Source of the DNA: Methanogenium sp.
GTDB taxonomy: Archaea > Halobacteriota > Methanomicrobia > Methanomicrobiales > Methanomicrobiaceae
DNA length: 47,817 nt
Direction of reading: 5' to 3'
Assembly (NCBI GenBank): GCA_030595665.1
Contig: JAUVCV010000016.1
Coordinates: 1-47,817 of the forward strand
Numbering within the stretch: position 1 is the first letter of the stretch; each line of letters starts with the position of its first letter. Below the pieces are notes generated by a model. That model saw nothing but the letters and a program-made list of their open reading frames with translations, did not search any database and was not told where the DNA came from. The translations under genes were made by a program, and so were the position numbers. Below, one piece after another: positions 6,325-14,587 of the stretch.

Positions 6325-8691
6325 TTGAACGCCTGAAACGGCATGCAATGCCGCTTCCAGTGCTTCGGCAGTCGGGTATCTCGCGTCCTTCTCTTTTGCA
6401 ATACAGCGCATCACAATTTCATCCCAGGGGGCTGCGGCAGGAACACGGGATGAGGGCGGAACCGGAGCCTCCCCGAGAATAGCATCCGTCATCTCCCCCA
6501 GCCCGCCGTCACCGAACGGACGGCGGCCGGTCAGGAGTTCGTAGAAGACAATTCCCGTCTGGTAGATATCGGTCCGGGTATCAGCATCCCCATACCGGCG
6601 GGGGGCAATCTGTTCGGGGGCCGCATACTGGATGGAGAAACCGACAATGGACGACTCGTGCCCGTCGCCCATCACCGTCCCCAGACCCCAGTCGGTGATC
6701 TTCGCCGTGCCGTCCTCAGCGATGAGGATGTTATGCGGTTTGATATCGCGGTGGATGATGTCGTGTTCATGGGCATACATGAGGCCGTGAACAATATCTT
6801 CTATAATCGCCGCTGCTTCTTCAGGGGGAAGGGGCATGGTAATGCCTGCAAGGGAACGGGATACGTACTCCATCTCCACATACGGCACCGGCAGGATATT
6901 GACCGAACAGATGCGGACAATGTTCGGGTGGGAAAGCCCTTCCCAGAGTTTCATCTCTTTTAAGAAGATGCGGCCTGTCGTCTCATCAAAACTGATCGGG
7001 ACCTTGACAGCGACAACCGCACCATCTTCCCGCCGGACTGCCCGGAATACCCGTGCGAGTCCGCCCTTGCCAATGAATGTCACCTCGCGGTAGCGGTCTG
7101 ACAGGGTGGCGGGGAAATAAACATCACGCAGCTGCGTGTCCATAATCCGCGTTTCGTCAAAGGGATCACCCTCGTGAATGATGCGGGTCCGCTCATCCGT
7201 ATCTCCTGATACCGGGACGGAAATAAACCGGGAACGGTGATAGAGCCCGAGAAGAACGGCGGTACTGCAGAGCACAATGGGGATATACCCGCCCGGCCCG
7301 CCTGCTACACCCGTACCGGTCAGGATCAGGGCAGCGGAGATAACCGCGACAATACCTGCCACAATCAGGTAGGTACCAAGGAGATACCGGGGAGCCCGCT
7401 CCGTTGTCGTGGTTACCCCAAGGATAACCCCTGCCACCGAGAGAAATGCCAGTCCGACAATGACCGGATTTACGACCGGCATCACTCCCATGACCATCAT
7501 GGACTGGAACCCGGTAAGAAACATCGCCGAACTGAAGAGAACCGCAAGGATCGTGTACCCGGCGGTTAGAACCGGCACGGTATGCCTGCTCCGGTCAAGG
7601 ACTTTCGCATGCCGGGCACGGCGGTCAAGAACGGTTAAAATACCTGCAACAACAAGGGAACCCAGAAAGGCAAATACCGGCCAAAGAAGTGACCCGGGTT
7701 CCCGGGGGAACGTGAAGGGACTGGCCACTTCATCAGACCGGGGGCCCTGACCCGGCCTCTGCACCACATCCGGTATGTCCATGGTTTCGGTGAGGGTGTA
7801 TGCTTCAATACCTGCAACAAGCGGAGCAGTGTCCTCCACAATCACCCCTCCCGTGATCTCATCCATCAGGTCAGAGGGTTTGTGACCGGCGAAGGAGCCC
7901 CTTCCGGGTTCATCCTGCCACGCTTTTACCTGGATAATTGTGGGAGGTGATACGACATACGCTTCATCCCCAATCCCGTCACCCGTGGAATCGGTTCCCT
8001 CGTATCTGATCCAGTGGTTCCCTATCGCACCCACAAATGAGGTGCCGGCATATTCGTAGGCAATCGCAGGTGCAGTCCATGAGGTCTCGGGAGAGGAGGA
8101 TATCGCACCGGTAGTGCAGGCGATTTCATTCAGATAGACCAAAGTCCCGTCCGATTCCCGGATCTGGATACCAACACGCTGCCCCTCAATGTGATTTTTT
8201 GTAACAAGAGTCCGGTCTGCGTCATAAATGCAGATTCCTACACCGGTTTCAGAAATTGCGGTGGTAATAGTGTTCCCGGTGATCACATTGGTATCCGAAT
8301 GCACGAAGATACCGCAGGGGACAGATCCGGTGATAAACAGTCCTTCAATGGTGGTACCTCCTGCTTCCAGCACAACAACCGCTTCACCCTCTGTTGCCAT
8401 AATGACCGGAATTCCGGCTCCGGTATCAACACCGGTTACGGTCACCGGCACACTGATGGTGATGGATTCATGATACGTCCCACTCTCAACGAGGATGGTG
8501 TCTCCGGGGGCGGCCCGGTCAAGGGCATCCGTGATGGTGGCGTATCCACTGTCCCCGACCGTGAGGGATGCGGCACCCACAGTCGTGCAAAAGAGTCCCG
8601 CCGCAAGCAGACATATGATGAGAAGCACCGGCACAGAGCGGCCGCTTCTGCTGATCCGAACCCCTCTGCACCGCTCTTTCCTTCGCATCAT
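6322..8691 (-). CDS. Membrane Ser/Thr protein kinase with extracellular beta-helix sensor
   Basis: A 789-residue fusion. Residues 19-40 are a signal sequence. Residues 45-260 form a NosD-like right-handed beta-helix (DALDRAAPGDTILVESGTYH; repeated NVITGN-type turns). About five membrane helices follow (335-355, 371-393, 405-428, 436-460, 469-486). A Hanks-type kinase domain fills 530-789: glycine loop IGKGGLARVF, Lys563 in VAVK, catalytic HRDIKPHN (647-654), DWG in place of DFG (667-669) and APE (691-693). All catalytic residues are present, so it should be active. With the signal cleaved, five helices place the beta-helix outside and the kinase inside, a receptor topology. The FHA and PP2C genes upstream complete a signalling set. 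The ligand is unknown. Confidence 0.9.
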   Translation of the reverse strand: MMRRKERCRGVRISRSGRSVPVLLIICLLAAGLFCTTVGAASLTVGDSGYATITDALDRAAPGDTILVESGTYHESITISVPVTVTGVDTGAGIPVIMATEGEAVVVLEAGGTTIEGLFITGSVPCGIFVHSDTNVITGNTITTAISETGVGICIYDADRTLVTKNHIEGQRVGIQIRESDGTLVYLNEIACTTGAISSSPETSWTAPAIAYEYAGTSFVGAIGNHWIRYEGTDSTGDGIGDEAYVVSPPTIIQVKAWQDEPGRGSFAGHKPSDLMDEITGGVIVEDTAPLVAGIEAYTLTETMDIPDVVQRPGQGPRSDEVASPFTFPREPGSLLWPVFAFLGSLVVAGILTVLDRRARHAKVLDRSRHTVPVLTAGYTILAVLFSSAMFLTGFQSMMVMGVMPVVNPVIVGLAFLSVAGVILGVTTTTERAPRYLLGTYLIVAGIVAVISAALILTGTGVAGGPGGYIPIVLCSTAVLLGLYHRSRFISVPVSGDTDERTRIIHEGDPFDETRIMDTQLRDVYFPATLSDRYREVTFIGKGGLARVFRAVRREDGAVVAVKVPISFDETTGRIFLKEMKLWEGLSHPNIVRICSVNILPVPYVEMEYVSRSLAGITMPLPPEEAAAIIEDIVHGLMYAHEHDIIHRDIKPHNILIAEDGTAKITDWGLGTVMGDGHESSIVGFSIQYAAPEQIAPRRYGDADTRTDIYQTGIVFYELLTGRRPFGDGGLGEMTDAILGEAPVPPSSRVPAAAPWDEIVMRCIAKEKDARYPTAEALEAALHAVSGVQ

Positions 8692-8700
8692 CGTATGTAC

Positions 8701-9567
8701 CTAGTGTCTCGATTCGTCTGTTTCGTCCTGCACTTCTGCAACGGTGAAGAGGAACCTGACCCCGCGGGGACCACGGGCGAGGTCGATGATGTCGCCTGCC
8801 ATCAGCCGTACCTCGGTGTTCGCGTCGCATTGGTTGTCATTCAGATAGGTGCCACCGGTGCTCCCCCGGTCGGTGAGATACCAGCCCCCTTCCTTCCGGC
8901 GTATTTCAGCGTGCGGACGGGATATGCGGGTGACAAGGTCGAAATCCCGGTGGACGACAATAGCAGCGTCGCCGGTGACGGTTCCCGGAGGGGCGTATTG
9001 AATGACGGAGGCTCCGTTCTCTGTTGTGAGGAAACCCAGGCGTTCCTCCTCCCGCCCGATACGTGTCACCTCTTCGGAGAGGGGGATGGTCTCCCCATCT
9101 GCCGACCCGCCGAGAACGAAGATTACCGGGGTTTCTCCTGCATATTCACGGGATACCATCCGGCGGGCCTCGTCGACTTTAGCGGCCAGCTCACTTCCCT
9201 TGATATGAATATCTAAATTTGAAAATAGTCCAAGGTTACGGATAATTTCCTCAATACCTCCCGGATGAGTAGTGTATTTCCAGACCGGAAGCGACCCGCG
9301 GGAGGTGGCCCGCCCAAATCCTGCCTCTTTTGTGATGATGCCAGCAGTGAGCATCTTCTCAAGATGTTTTTTGGTATTCACATAGGATGTGCCAATCCCG
9401 GCGGCAATCTCGCTGGCATCTTTCGGGGTGTGTTCGACTATTTTGAGGATATGGAGACGTACGGGATTCGAGAGCACGTTGAGGTATTTGGAGAGGTCCT
9501 CATAGTAATCCATATCCTCGGTCATCATCACCGTCTTTGCATTGGCATACTCATCCTGATCAGTCAT
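8701..9567 (-). CDS. Winged-helix plus FHA domain protein
   Basis: A 288-residue protein. Residues about 25-80 are an ArsR-like winged helix (LSNPVRLHILKIVEHTPKDA, then ASEIAAGIGTSYVNTKKHLE). Residues about 165-285 are an FHA phosphothreonine-binding domain, with RIGR (169-172), SRPH (216-219) and GSTGGTYLN (235-243). The FHA part presumably reads phosphothreonine made by the adjacent kinase, and the winged helix suggests a DNA-binding output. I chose the ATG at 9567, 5 nt after GGTGAG; an ATG at 9579 is possible. It overlaps or abuts the PP2C gene and lies 9 nt before the kinase, so the three are one operon. It is a candidate to bind the AACC-N4-GGTT dyads, which is inference. Confidence 0.88.
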   Translation of the reverse strand: MTDQDEYANAKTVMMTEDMDYYEDLSKYLNVLSNPVRLHILKIVEHTPKDASEIAAGIGTSYVNTKKHLEKMLTAGIITKEAGFGRATSRGSLPVWKYTTHPGGIEEIIRNLGLFSNLDIHIKGSELAAKVDEARRMVSREYAGETPVIFVLGGSADGETIPLSEEVTRIGREEERLGFLTTENGASVIQYAPPGTVTGDAAIVVHRDFDLVTRISRPHAEIRRKEGGWYLTDRGSTGGTYLNDNQCDANTEVRLMAGDIIDLARGPRGVRFLFTVAEVQDETDESRH

Positions 9568-9568
9568 A

Positions 9569-10339
9569 TTACTCACCATTTTCCTGGCGTATCGCTTCGC
9601 CGTGCACCCTGACAACAATCAGGGTAATATTATCTTTTGACGTTCGGGCAGCTACTTCCATGAGAGTGGATGCTGCATCATCTGCAGTAAGCGCTTCTCC
9701 TGCGAGAGTCATAGTCTCTCGTGAGACATAGTCATGCAGGCCATCAGAGGAGATTACCAGTGTATCACCGGCACAGAGGGAATGGACAGTGCATTCAGCA
9801 AAAAATTCAGCACCCAGCGAATGGGTGATGATATTTTTCATTGGATGGGATGATGCCTCTTCCTGCGTAAGAACCTCCCGCTCAACCAAACTCTGCACGA
9901 ATGAGTGATCTTTTGTCAGCGGACATACCATTCCTGCACGTATGAGCGTGCAGCGTGAATCCCCGGTATTGCAAAGGGCGACGGCTCCTCCCCCGAAACA
10001 TGCAGACACAAGCGTCGTACCCATTCCCAGACGCTTGCCGGTGGCCTGTTCCCGGATAGCTTCGTGTGCAAGAGTGTGGCCCCTTTTCAGGATCTCAGCT
10101 GCCTGATCAGTATCCCCTGCGTTAATGCCCGCCTCACGCAGCGTCTCCCCGAATATCCGGATGGCAAGTGCAGATGCCACGTCTCCTGCTTCATGACCAC
10201 CAATCCCGTCAGCAACGGCACAGACCAGTCCCCCATAAACCGGGGCAATGCACCATGCATCCTCATTGACCGGCCGTACACCAGCAATGGACAGAGCACT
10301 ATGTTCAAATTGTTCACGGGTTCCTGTGTCTGATCTCAT
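9569..10339 (-). CDS. PP2C-type Ser/Thr protein phosphatase
   Basis: A 256-residue PPM/PP2C phosphatase. Metal-binding and catalytic motifs are complete: RPVNEDAW (Arg22, Asp27), ADGIGGHEAGD (43-53), GDSR (126-129), TKDHS, SSDGLHDYV (197-205) and SKDNITLIVV (234-243). It would reverse phosphorylation by the kinase two genes downstream. The TATA box at 10378-10388 puts transcription start near 10353, which excludes a GTG start at 10375 and favours the ATG at 10339. It is the first gene of the phosphatase/FHA/kinase operon. Confidence 0.9.
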   Translation of the reverse strand: MRSDTGTREQFEHSALSIAGVRPVNEDAWCIAPVYGGLVCAVADGIGGHEAGDVASALAIRIFGETLREAGINAGDTDQAAEILKRGHTLAHEAIREQATGKRLGMGTTLVSACFGGGAVALCNTGDSRCTLIRAGMVCPLTKDHSFVQSLVEREVLTQEEASSHPMKNIITHSLGAEFFAECTVHSLCAGDTLVISSDGLHDYVSRETMTLAGEALTADDAASTLMEVAARTSKDNITLIVVRVHGEAIRQENGE

Positions 10340-10377
10340 CTGTCCGACTCGTATTGAGAGAAGTATGGTGCTCACCG

Positions 10378-10388
10378 CTTATAAATGT
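10378..10388 (-). promoter_or_regulatory. TATA box of the PP2C/FHA/kinase operon
   Basis: The minus strand reads CATTTATAAGC. A plus-strand AAATAG block follows as in the dyad promoters, but no AACC-N4-GGTT dyad lies at the matching distance (around 10415). The signalling operon is therefore probably not in the same regulon as its putative targets. Confidence 0.5.
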
Positions 10389-10536
10389 GGGAAATAGTAT
10401 TGGTTGTATGGTGGCCGGGTTTTGGGTGGGGGATGCCAGCCTTCATTTGTGTCTACCGGATGTGTGAAGGGGGGCTTCGTCTGATTCAGGTACATCCCGG
10501 CCGTACCAGACATATCATTTGTCTTTTAGATGCAGA

Positions 10537-10914
10537 TCAGGGAGTTCGTACAAACGAAAATTCCCGTGCCGGAGTGAGGATTATTTTTTTGTCTCCGATA
10601 TGTACCTCATCCTCCTGACTAAAGGTCAGGATGTAGCCTTCCTTCAGTCCGAACATATCCATTGCCTCAATAAGCCCGTTTATTTCACGTTCCTTATTCC
10701 GGGTATCCACCTGATAACATACCTGAATGACGAGTATAATGGCGGTTTTCTCTTTAACAACAAAATCACATTCTCCTGTTTCTCTGAAATAGAAGATCTT
10801 CCTTCTCATACGTTTTTTTACCGGGGCAGGGGATATTAGGTATGTACTTACATCAGGATGCGCAGGAGTCTGTCCATCCAGTCCTGAACTGGCCAGACAG
10901 GCTCTAAAATCCAT
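10537..10914 (-). pseudogene. C-terminal remnant of an AAA ATPase (DUF4143-type)
   Basis: The frame matches only the C-terminal nuclease-like end of the archaeal/bacterial ATPases annotated as ATP-binding protein with DUF4143: KIFYFRETGECDFVV, LVIQVCYQV, then NKEREINGLIEAMDMFGLKE and the closing strand. The ATPase core (about 300 residues with P-loop) is missing upstream, and the first 35 codons do not resemble the family. It is best read as a decayed fragment. The next open frame (10904-11059) is unrelated. Confidence 0.6.
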
Positions 10915-11059
10915 CAGGAGTGAATCGAGTTTTATTTCCGGGAGGAAGATCCCGGATTAGGCAATATTTGCAATAGTAAGGTTTTTTAGTTTCCATCAGT
11001 TCCCGGGCAATAACACTATCAGACAGGTCGAGTCCCTGAAAGATGGCACAGGAAGGCAT
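10904..11059 (-). CDS. Small protein with a CxxC motif (hypothetical)
   Basis: A 51-residue frame starting at 11059 with a strong GGAGAGGTG ribosome binding site 5 nt upstream. Sequence features are MPSCAIFQGLDLSDSVIARE, then KPYYCKYCL (Cys30, Cys33) and a basic tail. One CxxC pair plus Cys4 could bind zinc, alone or as a dimer. It lies 80 nt after the MFS transporter stop and may be the last gene of that transcript. No family recognised; the strong start site is the main evidence that it is real. Confidence 0.4.
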   Translation of the reverse strand: MPSCAIFQGLDLSDSVIARELMETKKPYYCKYCLIRDLPPGNKTRFTPDGF

Positions 11060-11139
11060 CTTTCACCTCTCCTTCACTACGCAGGGAAATGCTCCGTAAG
11101 GTTGCCCTATGGCAATCTGCCGGAACATAAGAAATGTAA

Positions 11140-12570
11140 TCATTTGTACACCTTTTTCTCATCCTTTACAATTGCAGAGAGTATCAGCGGAATCACGGAA
11201 ATGATGAGGCCGACCGTAATCGTAACGTGGAACCCGTAAAGGAAGGTTGCGGAATCGAGATCGGCAAACGCCACCACACCGTCTGAGGCTGTTGCGAGGG
11301 TGAAGATCATTGCATAGAGTGCGGTTCCGATTACCCCGCCGAGATAAATAGCGGTAATCATAAGTGAGGAACCGGTACCTTCCTCACCTTTTGGAACGGT
11401 TTCAATAATTCTGCTTGGGGCCGGTCCGGAAGCAATCCCAAAGACAGTTCCCATTAATATGAGCGCAATAATCAGAGGAATAGTCCCTGCTTCAGGCAGA
11501 ATCACAGCATATATGGCATTAAAAACGATTAAAAGCAGGCAGGCGGCGATAACAAACCACCTGCGCCCGTACATATCCGATAATCTGCCAAACGGGATGC
11601 TGATGATGCAGGTGACCAACGGGGGAATTAAGAGATACATGCCGCTTTTTGCCATGTCAAAATTCATTTCTGCAGAAAGATAGAATGGCAGAAGATATAT
11701 TACTCCCATGATTACGATGTTGATGAGGAGAAATGCCACAGTGACAGCAGAAAACTGCCATTTGGTGAAAATGCGTATATTGATGAATGGCGATGGTGTT
11801 GTCAGTTCCCTCGCGATAAAGAGTGATAAAAATATCACGCAGAGTGTTGTGCTGACAAGAATCAGCGGATCGGTTATGCTGAAAACTGCAATTTCCTTGA
11901 TTGCAAATATGCCAAAGACCATTGCTCCAAACAGCGTGACCGCTCCGGCGTAGTCAAATGGAACTTTTTCTCCTGCCGGTGGGTCTTTTGGAATGACCTT
12001 GTAGATAAAGGGAATTCCGATGATTCCTATCGGGATGTTGATTAAGAAGATCCAGTGCCATGAGAGATATTGGGTGAGGATTCCACCAATAGGGGGGCCT
12101 GCCGCAAAGCCAATTGAATTTGAGGCAGCGATGACAGCAAGGGCAACCCCGAGCATGTGTGGGGGGAGGTAGCGAACACAGATAAGCGGCGCTACAGCAG
12201 CGATCATGGCTGCGCCGAGTCCCTGGATAACCCGACCGGCAAGGAGGATGTTCAAATCAGGGGAGATACCGCAGATGAAAGATGACAGGGTGAATATGAT
12301 AAATCCACCGATGAAGATCTTTTTCATGAGGCCACGATCTGCGATCTTTCCAAAGACAAGGAGGAGACCGGCCATCATAAGGAGATAGGCAATGATGACC
12401 CAGGCAATTGTTCCGGCGTCTGTGTTGAAATCCGTGGCGATTTGGGGGAGGGCGATGTTCACAATCGAGCCATCGAGTCCGTCCATAATTACCCCGAGAG
12501 AGACTGCCCCTAAGAGGAGTTTTTGGCGGCGGGGATCTGTAATTATCTGACTTATTTTGGAATCTGTCAT
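11140..12570 (-). CDS. MFS drug exporter, 14-helix DHA2 (EmrB/QacA) type
   Basis: A 476-residue proton-driven efflux transporter. Diagnostic features are the first-helix motif MDGLDGSIVNIALPQIATDF and the motif-C-like GFAAGPPIGGILTQYLSW, with about 14 hydrophobic segments over the whole length. I chose the ATG at 12570, preceded by GGGGT, over an upstream ATG with no site. A GbsR/MarR-type regulator lies upstream in the same orientation and a perfect dyad sits between them, suggesting substrate-responsive control. The exported compound cannot be told. Confidence 0.88.
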   Translation of the reverse strand: MTDSKISQIITDPRRQKLLLGAVSLGVIMDGLDGSIVNIALPQIATDFNTDAGTIAWVIIAYLLMMAGLLLVFGKIADRGLMKKIFIGGFIIFTLSSFICGISPDLNILLAGRVIQGLGAAMIAAVAPLICVRYLPPHMLGVALAVIAASNSIGFAAGPPIGGILTQYLSWHWIFLINIPIGIIGIPFIYKVIPKDPPAGEKVPFDYAGAVTLFGAMVFGIFAIKEIAVFSITDPLILVSTTLCVIFLSLFIARELTTPSPFINIRIFTKWQFSAVTVAFLLINIVIMGVIYLLPFYLSAEMNFDMAKSGMYLLIPPLVTCIISIPFGRLSDMYGRRWFVIAACLLLIVFNAIYAVILPEAGTIPLIIALILMGTVFGIASGPAPSRIIETVPKGEEGTGSSLMITAIYLGGVIGTALYAMIFTLATASDGVVAFADLDSATFLYGFHVTITVGLIISVIPLILSAIVKDEKKVYK

Positions 12571-12736
12571 ACCATAACTACCCCGTGATCTGTTTTTACA
12601 ACCTGTTCCTGATGAAATATACACCGGGGATTTTTGGATGTTCTGCGATCATCGGACGCAAAAAAATTCCAATTTTTACCGGGAATCTGAGGAAAATGTG
12701 TGAGGGTGTATATCGATACTGAAGCCATATTTCACC

Positions 12737-12762
12737 AAACTTTTACTATTAATTAAAAGTTT
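12737..12762. promoter_or_regulatory. 26-bp palindrome, probable operator for the efflux regulator
   Basis: Perfect 8-bp arms AAACTTTT (12737-12744) and AAAAGTTT (12755-12762) flank an AT-only core apart from one C. It lies between the regulator (stop at 12821) and the transporter (start at 12570). A dimeric winged-helix protein binding such a site is usual for this family; binding here is inferred. The AT-rich core could include a TATA element for the transporter. Confidence 0.5.
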
Positions 12763-12820
12763 AAAAAGGTAAATACCTGCTGATTCAGGCATGTATGTAC
12801 TATAAAAAACAGAACGAAGA

Positions 12821-13303
12821 TTACTGATTCCGCATTCTCGTAACCAGATCTCTCCACTCCTGAATCATTTTGTCAATTTCCTGCATATCATGGAGGTATA
12901 TCCGGAGAATTTCAATCTTTTTCTTCTCCTCATCGCTCAGATCATGAGATTTAAGATGGCTGATGATTGCCGGAATCTCGGCTTTTGCTGTTGTTGCTTC
13001 AACAGATCCTATTTTCTCCATCATCAGAAGAATGCTTGTCATCATGTCTTTTTCCGTATAATAATAGACCTTTTTTGAACCGGCTTTTCTGACTCTGGTG
13101 ATCCAGGTGTTCATTTCAAGCATTTTTGCCTTGTTGCTGATGGATGAGAGTGAGTATCCCGTCTCTTTTGCCAGATCTTCAAGGGATATTTCAGTCGGAC
13201 TTACAAAAAGAAGAGCAAAGATTTTTGAAGAGAGATCATCCATGCCATATGCCCTGCCGACTTTCTGATAGTACGAAACAAATGCATGGTCACAGTCGTC
13301 CAT
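12821..13303 (-). CDS. GbsR/MarR-family transcriptional regulator
   Basis: A 160-residue winged-helix protein. The DNA-binding part covers about 24-80 (KIFALLFVSPTEISLEDLAK, then ETGYSLSSISNKAKMLE), followed by a wing with KAGSKKVYYYTEKD and a helical dimerisation tail. The layout fits the GbsR branch of the MarR superfamily. No Shine-Dalgarno precedes the ATG at 13303; a TATA-like TTTATCATAA about 40 nt upstream predicts a very short leader. It probably controls the downstream MFS exporter through the dyad at 12737-12762. Confidence 0.8.
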   Translation of the reverse strand: MDDCDHAFVSYYQKVGRAYGMDDLSSKIFALLFVSPTEISLEDLAKETGYSLSSISNKAKMLEMNTWITRVRKAGSKKVYYYTEKDMMTSILLMMEKIGSVEATTAKAEIPAIISHLKSHDLSDEEKKKIEILRIYLHDMQEIDKMIQEWRDLVTRMRNQ

Positions 13304-13583
13304 GTATATACGTTTGGAATGGAATTCATTTAGTAATTATGATAAATCCTGAAAGGAGAATCTCTGTTTACGATTCGAACTGAAAAAAGCTTAATTTTGT
13401 TCATATTCCTGTTCCTGACGGGATATGCAGTGAGACAGACAGTCCCTGCGTGCCACAACACCCAACAGGTGAGAATATGACCACACCATCTGACAGTAAA
13501 GAATATGTGTTGCAAATGACCGGTGACTGGTATCCGCTCACAACAAAAAACAACAGATCTGACGAAAAGAGAGACAGAGAATT
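13304..13583. other. Intergenic region, no gene seen
   Basis: About 280 nt between the regulator and the acid phosphatase-like gene. An 85-codon minus-strand frame crosses it (13330-13587) but is Cys/Val/His-rich, lacks a ribosome binding site and has no family signature. The stretch near 13330-13345 (minus TTTATCATAATTA) is the likely promoter of the regulator. Confidence 0.4.
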
Positions 13584-14294
13584 TCAATAATCTGAATTCT
13601 CTATGACACTTTCGCCATACTGTCCCGGACTATAGTTTAAATCATTGTATTGCAGGGTCATTTTATTTCGCATAAACCGGTATGGTGTGCAGGTATGATC
13701 CGCTGATTGTGAATCAGTGATATCACCATCCGAGTCTCCATAGTAGACAGAAACATTCTCTTCATTTATGGAAGGTGTCTTCGACGTTCCATTGGTAAAA
13801 ATGACAATCGGGGAATCAATGCCAAATATTACACTGATATAATCTGATATCCTCTCATCCGGAGAACTGCGCTTCTTTGTGATGAATATCACTTTGTCGC
13901 CACGATTCTGGTGCATCTGAACGACATCTATCGCAGCATATTTTGGCATATAATATCCCACAAATTCATTATTGACTGCACTTATGAACGCAGGATTCTG
14001 TTCCGGGGAATCACCGAATATGTTCGTGCCATTCGGCCCGTCAATATTCGTCATCCCGTAATAATAGACCGAATCAGTGTAAAATGTCGTACTGTCCAGA
14101 TCTAAACCAGCGGTAATTTGACAATTATCCTTAAGGCTCTCTGCAATCTCACCTACACTGATGGTATTGTATGACTCATCTGATGTCACATCCACTATGA
14201 CATCATCAGCACCAGTGGTGCACCCAGCACTAAGGATCAACAGAACTGCCACTCCCAGGAGAATAGTTGCCCTCAGGACAGTATTTTTGTTCAT
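13584..14294 (-). CDS. Class B acid phosphatase-like lipoprotein (HAD superfamily)
   Basis: A 236-residue protein. The signal ends in lipobox LSAGC (21-25), so it should be anchored outside the cell. It then follows the bacterial AphA class B acid phosphatase plan: DLDST (65-69) as the HAD nucleophile motif (DxDxT), MHQNRGDKVIFITKKRSS, YYGDSDGDI for the metal-binding acidic motif, RFMRNKM, and the terminal PGQYGESVIENSDY. Active-site aspartates are retained. It would hydrolyse phosphomonoesters at the cell surface. A TATA-like element near 14318-14328 lies so close that the mRNA is probably leaderless. Such enzymes are mainly bacterial, so acquisition by transfer is likely. Confidence 0.8.
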   Translation of the reverse strand: MNKNTVLRATILLGVAVLLILSAGCTTGADDVIVDVTSDESYNTISVGEIAESLKDNCQITAGLDLDSTTFYTDSVYYYGMTNIDGPNGTNIFGDSPEQNPAFISAVNNEFVGYYMPKYAAIDVVQMHQNRGDKVIFITKKRSSPDERISDYISVIFGIDSPIVIFTNGTSKTPSINEENVSVYYGDSDGDITDSQSADHTCTPYRFMRNKMTLQYNDLNYSPGQYGESVIENSDY

Positions 14295-14587
14295 ATTTAT
14301 AACTGTGACAATAACCAGATTATATTTTTGATTCCTTCGAAATTGAAAAACTGAATTACACAGAACTGTTCGGACGAATAAGGTCCTGCTTCAGACGTAT
14401 GGGGTCCGTACCATACTGCAGACCAACTCTCTTTTTGAAATTATTATATTGCTCAATTATTCAGCCGGATATCCAGAAAATACTCCCCAGGATCATTTCT
14501 GATGGGAATTCATGTCTGAACAGAAATAACCGTTTGTCCGGTAGTTTCAACATACTTTATGATGTGTGGTATCTGATAATGTAACAT
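14295..14587. other. Divergent promoter region
   Basis: Separates the acid phosphatase-like gene (minus) from the Fic gene (plus). It contains a minus-strand AT-rich TATA element at about 14318-14328 and a plus-strand ACTTTATGATG at about 14552-14562. No gene with support lies within it. Confidence 0.4.

Noticed and set aside
10413-10424. Dyad-like GGCC-GGGTTTT upstream of the PP2C operon
   Set aside because: Does not match AACC-N4-GGTT although the offset from TATA is similar.
13330-13587. 85-codon minus-strand open frame
   Set aside because: Cys/Val-rich, no ribosome binding site, no family signature.
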